A stretch of 64,000 nucleotides of DNA, taken from positions 620,001-684,000 of the forward strand of contig NZ_JAGMUO010000065.1 in assembly GCF_019049325.1 (NCBI RefSeq), in the 5' to 3' direction. Both the position numbers and the translations under genes were made by a program. The notes under the pieces were generated by a model that worked only from the letters and a program-made list of their open reading frames with translations, ran no database searches and was not told the DNA's origin. Below, one piece after another: positions 40,632 to 49,728 of the stretch (position 1 is its first letter; each line of letters begins with the position of its first letter). The stretch comes from Streptomyces sp. AC512_CC834. GTDB lineage: Bacteria > Actinomycetota > Actinomycetes > Streptomycetales > Streptomycetaceae.

Positions 40632-41360
40632 ATGCACGCCCAGATCGTCCTCTTCGACGGCTTCGATCCGCTCGATGTCGTCGCCCCCTACGAGGTGTTG
40701 TGCGCCGGCGGCAGTGCCGCCCCGGGTGCGGTGACCGTGGAACTGGTCTCCGCCGAGGGGCCCCGCGAGGTGGTCGGCGGGACGGGCGGGCTGGCCCTGC
40801 GCGCCACGTCCGTCCTCGACCCGGACCGCCCCGGCCTGATCGTGGTCCCCGGCGCGTCCGGCCGGATCGGAGAACCCGACGAGGTCCCCGACCACGACGC
40901 GGGTGCAGGTGCGGGTGCGGATGCGGATGCGGCGGGGCAGGTGCCTGGGCAGGAACAGCGGGACGAGACCATCCCCGTACTGCTGGGCCGGACTCTGACC
41001 ACCGACCTGCCCGCGCTGCTCGAGGCGGCGATGAAGAACCCCGAGGTGACCGTCGGCGCAGTCTGCGGCGGCTCCCTCGTCCTGGCCATGGCGGGGCTCC
41101 TTGAGGGGCGCCGTGCCACCACCCACCACATGGGCCTCGACATGCTCGACGCCACCGGCGTCCACGCGGTGGGTGCCCGCGTCGTCGACGACGGCGACCT
41201 CGTCACCGGCGCGGGTGTGACCTCGGGGCTCGATCTGGGCCTGTACCTGCTGGAGCGCGAGGTGGGTCCGCGCGTCGCGCACGCCGTGGAGGGGCTGTTC
41301 GCCCATGAGCGCCGGGGCACGGTCTGGCGGAACGAGGGCCCGGAACCCGTCCCGTTCTGA
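40632..41360 (+). CDS. DJ-1/PfpI-family protein
   Basis: This 242-residue class I glutamine-amidotransferase-like protein has an N terminus MHAQIVLFDGFDPLDVVAPYEVL and the nucleophile elbow VGAVCGGSLVLAMAG, with the reactive Cys. The family's C-terminal AraC-type DNA-binding domain is absent. An internal DHDAGAGAGADADAA stretch is a low-complexity insertion not usual in the family. It may be an isonitrile-hydratase-like or stress-related hydrolase. It is divergent from dgoD, and its link to sugar-acid catabolism is unproven. Confidence 0.86.
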   Translation: MHAQIVLFDGFDPLDVVAPYEVLCAGGSAAPGAVTVELVSAEGPREVVGGTGGLALRATSVLDPDRPGLIVVPGASGRIGEPDEVPDHDAGAGAGADADAAGQVPGQEQRDETIPVLLGRTLTTDLPALLEAAMKNPEVTVGAVCGGSLVLAMAGLLEGRRATTHHMGLDMLDATGVHAVGARVVDDGDLVTGAGVTSGLDLGLYLLEREVGPRVAHAVEGLFAHERRGTVWRNEGPEPVPF

Positions 41361-41446
41361 CGCGGCACCACGCGCCTCCCCCTCCCCTCCCCGCCCCTCC
41401 CCCGCACAGCCGACTCGTACCGCACACCGTGAGGAAGAACAGCGAC

Positions 41447-41749
41447 ATGTCAGTCGAAGGCATCTGGGACCTGTCCATCTCCACTCCCATCGGCAGGATC
41501 AAGGCCGTGGCCGAGTTCCGCCGCCGGGACGGCGTCCTGACCGGCACCGCCCGTGGGGAGGGGGAGGAAGTACCGCTCGCCGAGGTCGTCCTCGACGGCG
41601 ACCGGCTCACGTGGAAGCAGGCCGTGACCAGGCCCATGCGGCTCAATCTGACCTTCGACCTGAGGGTCGACGGTGACGCGCTGAGCGGCACCTCGAAGGC
41701 GGGACGGCTCCCGGCCTCGAAGGTGACCGGCGAGCGCCGCGCCGCCTGA
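41447..41749 (+). CDS. Uncharacterised small beta-rich protein (100 aa)
   Basis: This 100-residue soluble protein alternates strands: GIWDLSISTPIGRIKAVAEFRRRDGVLTGTARGEG, VPLAEVVLDGDRLTW and LNLTFDLRVDGDALSGTSKAG. This pattern (a W near the start, then GxLTGTARGEG and LSGTSKAG) recurs in proteobacterial and actinobacterial small proteins of unknown role, with a lipocalin-like look. AGGAAG precedes the ATG at 41447. It is transcribed alone downstream of the DJ-1 gene, 86 bp away. Confidence 0.75.
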   Translation: MSVEGIWDLSISTPIGRIKAVAEFRRRDGVLTGTARGEGEEVPLAEVVLDGDRLTWKQAVTRPMRLNLTFDLRVDGDALSGTSKAGRLPASKVTGERRAA

Positions 41750-41871
41750 TCATCCTCCCTACGGCCCTGGCCCGCTCCCGAAAGGCGTCCCCCAACCCCA
41801 AATCGTGCGTTTTGCCCCTTTCCATGTGGTGACCCGGATGGAGGACATCCACGTGCGACGAGGTGAGAAAC

Positions 41872-42276
41872 ATGCTGGTGCTGGGTCTCCTGCTCATGGC
41901 GGGCGCCGCCGCCTTCGCAGGCCTGTTGATCGCGTACAACCTGTCCGGCAGTCCGGACTACACCGTGACCCTGCTGGGGAGCGAACCCTTCACGATCAGC
42001 ACGCTCGGGGCGTTTCTCGGCGGTATCGCCCTGACTCTGATCTTCGGCCTGGGCATGTGGATGCTCCTGGCCGGAACGGTGCTGGCACGCCACCGCGGCA
42101 AGAAGCGCCGCAGCGAGCGGGAGACCGCCAGGCAGGCCTCCGCCGAGCGTGACGCACTCGCCGGCCGCCTGGAGGGCAGCCACCCGGGCAGCAGCACGGA
42201 CACCGGGAACGAGACCGCCGGGCACCGCCGCCCCGCCGGACACCGGCCCCGACTGCGGCTGCACGGCCACCACTGA
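41872..42276 (+). CDS. LapA-like two-span membrane protein
   Basis: This 134-residue protein has two hydrophobic segments (MLVLGLLLMAGAAAFAGLLIAYNLSG and FTISTLGAFLGGIALTLIFGLGMWMLLAGTVLA) followed by a basic coiled-coil-prone tail (KKRRSERETARQASAERDALAGRLEG), the layout of LapA/DUF1049 proteins. The ATG at 41872 is preferred because GAGGTGA lies just upstream; an in-frame GTG at 41863 is less likely. The C-terminal His/Arg-rich end is probably disordered. Function unknown. Confidence 0.75.
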   Translation: MLVLGLLLMAGAAAFAGLLIAYNLSGSPDYTVTLLGSEPFTISTLGAFLGGIALTLIFGLGMWMLLAGTVLARHRGKKRRSERETARQASAERDALAGRLEGSHPGSSTDTGNETAGHRRPAGHRPRLRLHGHH

Positions 42277-42404
42277 CGATTACTGGCCCATTCGCCAAAG
42301 CCTGAGCACGAATTACACACATCCTCTCTACATACCGGCCGTGATGGTCTAGATTGACCGTGCTTCAGCTTGTTCGGACATGAGGCGGCCGTTAATGATC
42401 TATA

Positions 42405-42451
42405 GGTCCGGCACCGGGGAAACCGAGGAGTCGAGTTCCCTGCGCCGGACC
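42405..42451 (+). promoter_or_regulatory. Leader hairpin
   Basis: An 8-bp perfect outer stem (42405-42412 with 42444-42451) encloses a second pairing region (GGGGAA/TTCCCT), leaving a purine-rich loop with GAGGAG. It looks like an RNA element (attenuator or riboswitch-like), though no known riboswitch consensus was recognised. Confidence 0.5.
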
Positions 42452-42558
42452 TGGGGATGATCAATTCAAGGAGCCCGCGAGGGGTCTTGGGTGCGGGGAG
42501 CATCCGAGGTTTCGACGGGTGGGTCGTTCGAGCAGCGCCGAAACAACGGGGACGTCGC

Positions 42559-42635
42559 GTGCGGGAGGTGGGGGCCTCCCGAGGGGAGGGGCAGTGCGGT
42601 GCGGGAGGCGGGGGCCTCCCAGAGGAGGGGCAGTG
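42559..42635 (+). repeat. Two ~38-bp direct repeats with internal stems
   Basis: Copies at 42559-42596 and 42599-42635 differ at only a few positions. Each contains GGGAGG followed six bases later by CCTCCC, able to form a hairpin, and ends in a Shine-Dalgarno-like GGAGGGG before GTG. Confidence 0.75.
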
Positions 42636-42676
42636 TTAGGCGAACACGTCGAACCACTGGGGACCTGGGGGGTTCT

Positions 42677-44155
42677 GTGCGGCAAGGGGGATTGGTCAGC
42701 CCGTTTCCGTCCGCGGGCGGGCGACTGGCGAACGACGGGATCAGCCGGACCGAGACCGATTGGGAGCAACGGTACCGCCGTACCGTGATCACCAGCGATG
42801 CCGTGACCACCGCGGTCGTCGTGGCGGGTATCGGCAATTTCTTCGGGGTCCGGGACGCCGCCAACTGGCACGAGAAATGGGGCATTCTCGCATTCGGCAC
42901 CGAGGTGCTGGTGCTGGGAGCGCTCGCGGTGAGCCGGTCGTGGTCTCCGGCGGTTCTCGGCCAGGGTGCGGAGGAATTCCGCCGGCTCGGCCGCTCACTG
43001 TTCATGGCGACCGTCGTGCTGGCGCTCGGCGGAATCGCCCTCACCTCGCGCAACATCAAACTCTGGATCTTCGTCGCCGTTCCCGCGATCGCGATCGTCA
43101 CCATGATCGCGCGGTATGCGCTGCGCATCCGGCTGCACCGGCAGCGGAAGGCGGGACGGTGCCTGAGACCGGTGCTCGCCGCCGGGAGCCCGGCCACCGT
43201 CAGCGATCTCATCGCCCGGACCCGAAGATTCCCGCACCTCGGCTGGCGGGTGGAAGCGGTGTGCACGACGGACGATCCCGGACTCGACGGTGACCAACTG
43301 GACGGAGTACCGGTCGTCGGTCCACTGGCGGACGTCGCCGACCACGTCCACCGCGACGGCTACCGGGTCGTCGCGGTCACGGCGGACCCGCACTGGTCGC
43401 CGCACCGGCTGCAACGGCTGGCCTGGAACCTGGAGGGCAGCGACGCCGAGATGGTCGTGGCCCCCGTGCTGATGGAGGTGGCCGGACCGCGGCTGCACGT
43501 CGACGCGGTGCTCGGGATCCCGCTGCTGCGGGTCAGCATGCCGACGTTCACCGGAGGCCGCCGCTCGGTCAAGGGAGTCGTCGACCGGGTGGGCGCGGCC
43601 CTCCTGCTGGTGGTGTTCGCGCCCCTGATGACGCTCGTCGCCCTGCTCGTCCTGGTGGACAGCCGCGGCGGCGTCTTCTACCGCCAGCGCAGGGTCGGCA
43701 AGGACGGCCGCGAGTTCACCATTGTCAAGTTCCGCACCATGGTCGCCGGGGCCGACGGGGCACGTGCCGCGCTGGCCGACCGCAACGAGGGCGCGGGCCT
43801 GCTGTTCAAGCTCCGCCGGGATCCGCGGGTGACCCGGCTGGGAGCGGTGCTGCGCCGGTACTCGATCGACGAGCTCCCGCAGCTCTTCAACGTGCTCACC
43901 GGATCGATGTCGCTGGTCGGTCCGCGACCCCCGTTACCGGAGGAGTCCGCCGCGTACGGCCCGGACATCCGGCGGCGGCTGCTGGTCAAGCCCGGACTCA
44001 CCGGCCTGTGGCAGATCAGCGGACGCAGCGACCTGCCGTGGGAGGAGGCGGTGCGCCTCGACCTGCGGTACGTGGAGGACTGGTCGCTCGCCCTGGACAC
44101 GGTGATCTTGTGGAAGACGCTGCGTGCGGTGGTCCACGGGCACGGGGCCTACTGA
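42677..44155 (+). CDS. Exopolysaccharide initiating sugar-phosphate transferase (WcaJ type)
   Basis: This ~492-residue polyprenyl-glycosylphosphotransferase has four to five N-terminal membrane segments, a soluble middle domain and a C-terminal bacterial sugar-transferase domain. Motifs are VYRQRRVGKDGREF-type, VKFRTMV, LRRYSIDELPQLFNVLTGSMSLVGPRPP and LTGLWQISGRSDL. It loads the first sugar-1-phosphate on the lipid carrier. The GTG at 42677 is a best guess; TTG at 42692 or farther GTGs are possible. Codon 43934-43936 is TTA, the only one seen in any gene of the window, so translation needs the bldA tRNA. Confidence 0.9.
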   Translation: MRQGGLVSPFPSAGGRLANDGISRTETDWEQRYRRTVITSDAVTTAVVVAGIGNFFGVRDAANWHEKWGILAFGTEVLVLGALAVSRSWSPAVLGQGAEEFRRLGRSLFMATVVLALGGIALTSRNIKLWIFVAVPAIAIVTMIARYALRIRLHRQRKAGRCLRPVLAAGSPATVSDLIARTRRFPHLGWRVEAVCTTDDPGLDGDQLDGVPVVGPLADVADHVHRDGYRVVAVTADPHWSPHRLQRLAWNLEGSDAEMVVAPVLMEVAGPRLHVDAVLGIPLLRVSMPTFTGGRRSVKGVVDRVGAALLLVVFAPLMTLVALLVLVDSRGGVFYRQRRVGKDGREFTIVKFRTMVAGADGARAALADRNEGAGLLFKLRRDPRVTRLGAVLRRYSIDELPQLFNVLTGSMSLVGPRPPLPEESAAYGPDIRRRLLVKPGLTGLWQISGRSDLPWEEAVRLDLRYVEDWSLALDTVILWKTLRAVVHGHGAY

Positions 44156-44225
44156 TGAGCCGGCGTCGTCGTGGGGACGCGCGGACGGCAGGCCGCCAGG
44201 GCCTGCCCGGGGGGAGGAACGGGTC

Positions 44226-45558
<1,333 letters not shown>

Positions 45559-45569
<11 letters not shown>

Positions 45570-46839
45570 CACATCGTTCGACGACGGAGCCGGCGGCGAC
45601 CGGCCGGGCCGGCGCGCGCTGATCCTGGTGGAGAACCTGTCGGTGCCGTTCGACCGGCGGGTGTGGCAGGAGTGCACGACGCTGCGCGACGCGGGCTGGA
45701 CCGTGGACGTCATCTGTCCCCGGGGCACTGCGCGGGACACGGAGGCGGAGGCGGAGATCGACGGGGTGCGGATCCACCGCTACCCGTTGCGCGCGGCCAC
45801 CGGAGGACCGGCCGGGTATCTGCGGGAGTACGGAGCGGCGTTGTGGCACACCGTCCGGCTGGCCCGCAAGGTCGGCCCGGTCGACGTGGTCCACGCCTGC
45901 AATCCGCCCGACCTGCTGTTCCTGCCGGCACTGTGGCTGAAGCGGCGCGGCGCGCGGTTCGTCTTCGACCAGCACGACCTGATACCCGAGCTGTACCTCT
46001 CCCGGTTCGGCCGCGGCAAGGATCTGCTCTACCGCGCCGTGTGCGCGCTGGAACGGATGACATATCGGGCCGCGGACGTCGTGCTGGCCACCAACGAGAG
46101 CTACAAGGACGTCGCGGTGCACCGTGGCGGCCGGCGGCCGGCGGACGTCTTCGTGGTGCGCAGCGCGCCCGCCACCGACCGGTTCCGACCGGTGCCGCCC
46201 GAACCGGGGTTGAAGTGCGGCAAGCCCCATCTGCTGTGCTACCTGGGCGTCATGGGCCCGCAGGACGGCGTCGACTACGCCTTGCGGGCGCTGGCGAAGC
46301 TGCGCGACGACCTCGGGCGCACCGACTGGCACGCGGTGTTCGTCGGCTCCGGCGACGCCTTCGACGCGATGGTGGAGCTGTCCCGGCGGCTCGGTCTCTC
46401 CGAGCAGGTGCGGTTCACCGGGCGCATTCCGGACTCCGACCTGGTGCGCTACCTGTCCACCGCGGACGTGTGCCTCTCCCCCGACCCGCGCAATCCGCTC
46501 AACGACGTGTCGACCATGAACAAGGTCCTGGAGTACATGGCGATGGGCCGGCCGATCGTCTCGTTCGACCTCCGGGAGGCGCGGGTCTCCGCCGGTGACG
46601 CCGCCGTCTACGCCCCCGCCAACGACGAGGCCGAATTCGCCGCGCTCGTCGCGATGCTGCTGGACGATCCGGAGCTGCGGGCCCGGATGGGCAAGACCGG
46701 CCAGGAGCGGATCGGCGGGCAGTTGTCCTGGCGGAACTCCCAGCGATCGCTGCTCGCCGCCTACGCCGCCGCCTGCCGTGACCACACTCCGGTGTCGGCG
46801 GGCGCCCCGTTCCGGACAGGGAGAAGGCCGCGCAGGTGA
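45559..46839 (+). CDS. Glycosyltransferase, GT4 family
   Basis: This 426-residue GT-B glycosyltransferase has an N-terminal acceptor domain (ALILVENLSVPFDRRVWQECTTLRDAGWTVDVICPRG, WTVDVICPRGTA) and a C-terminal donor domain with LLCYLGVMGPQDGVDYALRAL and the EX7E-like region ending EYMAMGRPIVSFDLREAR. The TTG start at 45559 overlaps the dehydrogenase end by 11 bp. The donor is unknown; a GDP-activated sugar is plausible because of the gene upstream. Confidence 0.9.
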
Positions 46840-48203
46840 GCGACGACACGATACGCCTGGTCACGATCGGGCGGATGCTCCGCCGCCGGGGGCGGCTGCT
46901 CGCCGTCCTCGCCCTGGTGGGCGCGCTGGCCGGCTACGGCATCTCGGTGCTGTTCCCGCCGCGGTACACGGCGTCGGCATCGGTGCTGCTGCCCGGGCAG
47001 TGGGAGGAGCGCGAGCTGCTGACCCAGGTGGAGGTCGCGACCAGTTCGACGGTGATCGACCGCGCGGCGGCCACACTCGACCGGCCCGGCGTCGGCGTCG
47101 GCGAGCTGCGGGACCGGGTGAGCGCCGAGGCCACCGACGGCAACATCATCAAGATCTCGGGTACGGACGACACCCCGGAGCGCGCCCAGCGGCTCTCCGA
47201 CGAGGTGGCGCGGCAGTTCGTCGCCTTCGCCGCGCAGATCGCGGGCGGCGGCACCGACTCCGATGCCGCGTCGGGGCCTGAGGCCCTGCGGCAGCAGGTG
47301 TCGCGGACCAACCGCCGTATCAGCGACCTGGCCGACTCGGCCGATCCCGGGCGGACCGTGGAGAGCGTGCAGGCCCGCACCGAACTCGAGAAGCTGCGCA
47401 GCGCGCTGCAGGATGCCATGAACAAGCTGGACCAGGCCGACTCGGCGAGCAACAAGGCCGGCATGGTCGTCATGGGGCCGGCGACCCGGCCGACCGGCGA
47501 GGCACCGCCGACGCGGACGCAGCTCGTCGCCGGCGGGGCGCTGCTCTTCTTCCTGCTCGCGGTCGTCGGCCATCTCACCGCCGCACGGATGAACCGCCGG
47601 CTGCGCGCCGAACCGGAGATCGCCGCGGCGCTGGGCTCGGCGCTGCTCGGCACGGTCGACGTGCCCGGTGACCGGCGCGCGGACCGGCCGCGGGGTGGCG
47701 GCCCGCGGGCCCGGGTCCGGCGGCTGCTGGGCGCCGACACCCGGTGGGACCTCCCGGCCCCGCGGACGTCCGCGGACGAGGCGGGCAGGAAGCTGCGCTA
47801 CCGGCGGGTGTGCGCCGGTCTCCGGGACCAACTGCCCCCGCCCCGGCGGCTGCTGGTCGTCGTGCCGGACGGCGACGAGATCGCCCGCCGGGCCGCAGGG
47901 CAGCTTGTCGCCGAGGCCGAGGGCGATCCGCTGCTGCGGGTGGTGGAGGTTTCGGTGTCCCGGCCGACGGTGCCGGACCGCGACACCGAGTCCGGTGCCC
48001 TGGTCGTGCTCAGCGCGGGCAACTGGACCGCTCAGGAGCTGGCCGGCATCTCCGAGGCGTGTGCGGACGGCGGGCACGAGGTCGTCGGCATCGTCCTGGC
48101 CGACCCGGTCCGCGATCGTACGGCGCGGTCCGCCGCCCGGACCCGGGACGACGACGCCGCAGCGGTCGCGGTGGGCGGCCACGCGACGGGAGGTTCCACG
48201 TGA
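46836..48203 (+). CDS. Polysaccharide co-polymerase (Wzz-like), degenerate kinase tail
   Basis: This 455-residue protein has an N-terminal membrane segment (LLAVLALVGALAGYGISVLF, about 21-40), a Wzz-type periplasmic part (PRYTASASVLLPGQ, ERAQRLSDEVARQFVAFAAQIAGG), a second span near residues 229-250 and a cytosolic C-terminal domain. The last part has the outline of a BY-kinase fold (RLLVVVPDGDEIARRAAGQL) but no Walker A motif. It probably sets chain length and interacts with the polymerase. It overlaps the upstream glycosyltransferase by GTGA. Confidence 0.85.
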   Translation: MSDDTIRLVTIGRMLRRRGRLLAVLALVGALAGYGISVLFPPRYTASASVLLPGQWEERELLTQVEVATSSTVIDRAAATLDRPGVGVGELRDRVSAEATDGNIIKISGTDDTPERAQRLSDEVARQFVAFAAQIAGGGTDSDAASGPEALRQQVSRTNRRISDLADSADPGRTVESVQARTELEKLRSALQDAMNKLDQADSASNKAGMVVMGPATRPTGEAPPTRTQLVAGGALLFFLLAVVGHLTAARMNRRLRAEPEIAAALGSALLGTVDVPGDRRADRPRGGGPRARVRRLLGADTRWDLPAPRTSADEAGRKLRYRRVCAGLRDQLPPPRRLLVVVPDGDEIARRAAGQLVAEAEGDPLLRVVEVSVSRPTVPDRDTESGALVVLSAGNWTAQELAGISEACADGGHEVVGIVLADPVRDRTARSAARTRDDDAAAVAVGGHATGGST

Positions 48204-49726
48204 CGACGAGCCAGACGTCCCCTTCCCCGGCCGCAGCTCCGCTGCTCGACCTCCAGGCGCTGGTGGTGGCGGTGCGCAGGCGTCGCCGCCTGTGGGGCTC
48301 CCTGGCACTGCTGGGGCTCCTGGTCGGCGCGGCGGTGGCGGTCCTGTTGCCGGCGCCGCCGACCGCGGTGGCCCAGGTGCTGGTCGCGCACCAGGAGGAC
48401 CAGCCGAACGACACCGGAACGCTGATCCGCACCGACGTCGAGCTGCTGGGGACCACACGGATCGCCGGCCAGGCCCTGCGGACCCTCAAGTCCACCGAGA
48501 ACCCGGAGGACTTCATGCGGGACTACCGGGTCACCGGCCTGACCAACAACCTGCTCCAGATCGAGGTGACGGGTGACAGCGACGCGGAAGCGGTGGACCG
48601 GGCCAAGGCGCTGGCCGACGCGTTCGTCGCCGACCATGTGAGGCGGATGCGGGAGACCGCTCAGGCGGAGGCCGAGGCCCTGCTCGACCAGCGGGACCGG
48701 ATGCGGGAGGAGCTCGCCGAGGTCAACGAGGCGATCGGGGACCGGTCGCCGGAAGACGATCCGAAGGCGTCGGCGAGCATCGAGTCGCTCTTCGCCCGCC
48801 GGGCCGAGCTCGACTCGCGGATCGCCGAGTTCGACCAGCGTGCCGCGGAGGCCCGCACCGGCGCGCCCAGGGTCGTCGCCGGCACGGAGATCGTGGACGC
48901 CCCGCACCTGGTGCGGAGCTCCCTGCCCATGGCCGTGGTCACCGACGCCGCGATCGGGCTGGCCCTGGGGCTCTTCCTCGGGCTCGCGCTGGCCGCGGTC
49001 TCCGCGGTGGTGGCGGACCGCCCCGTGCTGCGCCGGGAGATCGCGGCGAACCTGGGCGCCTCGGTCCTCGCGGAGCTGCGCCGCCCGCCACGCCGGTGGG
49101 CCCGGTGGCAGTGGCGGCGGACCCGGGCGGCACGTGAACGGCTCACCACGACCCTGGCCCGTACGGTGCGCGGCTCCACGGAACCGGTGTCGCTGCTGGA
49201 ACTGGGCTGTGCGCGCGGCACGAGCGTGATCGCCATGGACCTCGCCGGGGCACTGGCGGCGCAGGGTCCCGTGGTCGTCGTCGACGGTCTGCCCGGACCG
49301 CAGCTCGCCCGGCGCCGCCCGAAGCCGTCGGACCCGGCCGTGGTCAGCGGCGAGCGTGCCGCGGCCTCCTCGCCGAAGGAGCGCAGGCTCGGCGTCGGCT
49401 CGGTCGCACCCGGCACGGCGTGGACGGACCTCCAGCACCTCGGCGGCCGGACCGTGCTCGTCGTGCGTGCCGGGCACGGCAGCGCCGCGTGGCTGCACAC
49501 CGTGGCGCGGCAGCTCGCGGACCAGCGCATCGCGGTGATCGGGGTGGTGCTGATCGACCCCGATCCGCGTGACCGGACCGACGGCACGCTGTGGGACGGG
49601 CAGCACACCGCGCTGCGCGGCCACTTCGAGCGGCAGGCCCGGCAGAACGGGTCGGGCCGGCCGCGCACGGAGCGGGCGCCGGTGCCGGCCGCACGGGTCC
49701 CGGACGGCGACGAGGAGGTGCGGTAG
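48200..49726 (+). CDS. Second Wzz-like co-polymerase, degenerate kinase tail
   Basis: This 508-residue protein is similar in layout to the preceding gene product. It has two membrane spans (~32-52 and ~246-273) with a periplasmic region that includes a coiled coil (about 145-220, ADHVRRMRETAQAEAEALLDQRDRMREELAEV). The cytosolic domain has LLELGCARGTSVIAMDLAGALAAQGPVVVVDG, where the lysine and glycine spacing of a P-loop is lost. GTG at 48200 overlaps the previous stop. The pair probably forms a hetero-oligomer with an export function. Confidence 0.85.
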   Translation: MTTSQTSPSPAAAPLLDLQALVVAVRRRRRLWGSLALLGLLVGAAVAVLLPAPPTAVAQVLVAHQEDQPNDTGTLIRTDVELLGTTRIAGQALRTLKSTENPEDFMRDYRVTGLTNNLLQIEVTGDSDAEAVDRAKALADAFVADHVRRMRETAQAEAEALLDQRDRMREELAEVNEAIGDRSPEDDPKASASIESLFARRAELDSRIAEFDQRAAEARTGAPRVVAGTEIVDAPHLVRSSLPMAVVTDAAIGLALGLFLGLALAAVSAVVADRPVLRREIAANLGASVLAELRRPPRRWARWQWRRTRAARERLTTTLARTVRGSTEPVSLLELGCARGTSVIAMDLAGALAAQGPVVVVDGLPGPQLARRRPKPSDPAVVSGERAAASSPKERRLGVGSVAPGTAWTDLQHLGGRTVLVVRAGHGSAAWLHTVARQLADQRIAVIGVVLIDPDPRDRTDGTLWDGQHTALRGHFERQARQNGSGRPRTERAPVPAARVPDGDEEVR

Positions 49727-49728
49727 AC

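Larger units (their letters stand above)
42277..42676 (+). promoter_or_regulatory. Long structured leader/promoter region of the exopolysaccharide operon
   Basis: This 400-bp non-coding stretch has three notable parts. 42300-42400 is relatively A/T-rich with promoter-like hexamers (TTGACC at 42354, TTGTTC at 42370) but no decisive pair. 42405-42451 is a long hairpin: GGTCCGGC pairs with GCCGGACC and, inside it, GGGGAA with TTCCCT. 42559-42635 has two near-identical 38-bp repeats, each with a GGGAGG/CCTCCC stem. A 60-codon open frame at 42457-42639 and another beginning GTG-TTA at 42633 are probably not genes. Confidence 0.6.

Noticed and set aside
40632..41360. AraC-type regulator of the galactonate genes
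   Set aside because: The protein has only the DJ-1/PfpI domain; the C-terminal helix-turn-helix of that regulator class is missing.
42457..42639. 60-codon open frame in the exopolysaccharide leader
   Set aside because: Gly/Arg-rich, lies within the repeats and hairpin and has no homology I can recognise; treated as leader RNA.
42633..42788. Possible leader ORF beginning GTG-TTA after a good ribosome-site-like sequence
   Set aside because: Product has no protein-like composition and overlaps the transferase in another frame; mentioned only as a possible regulatory uORF.
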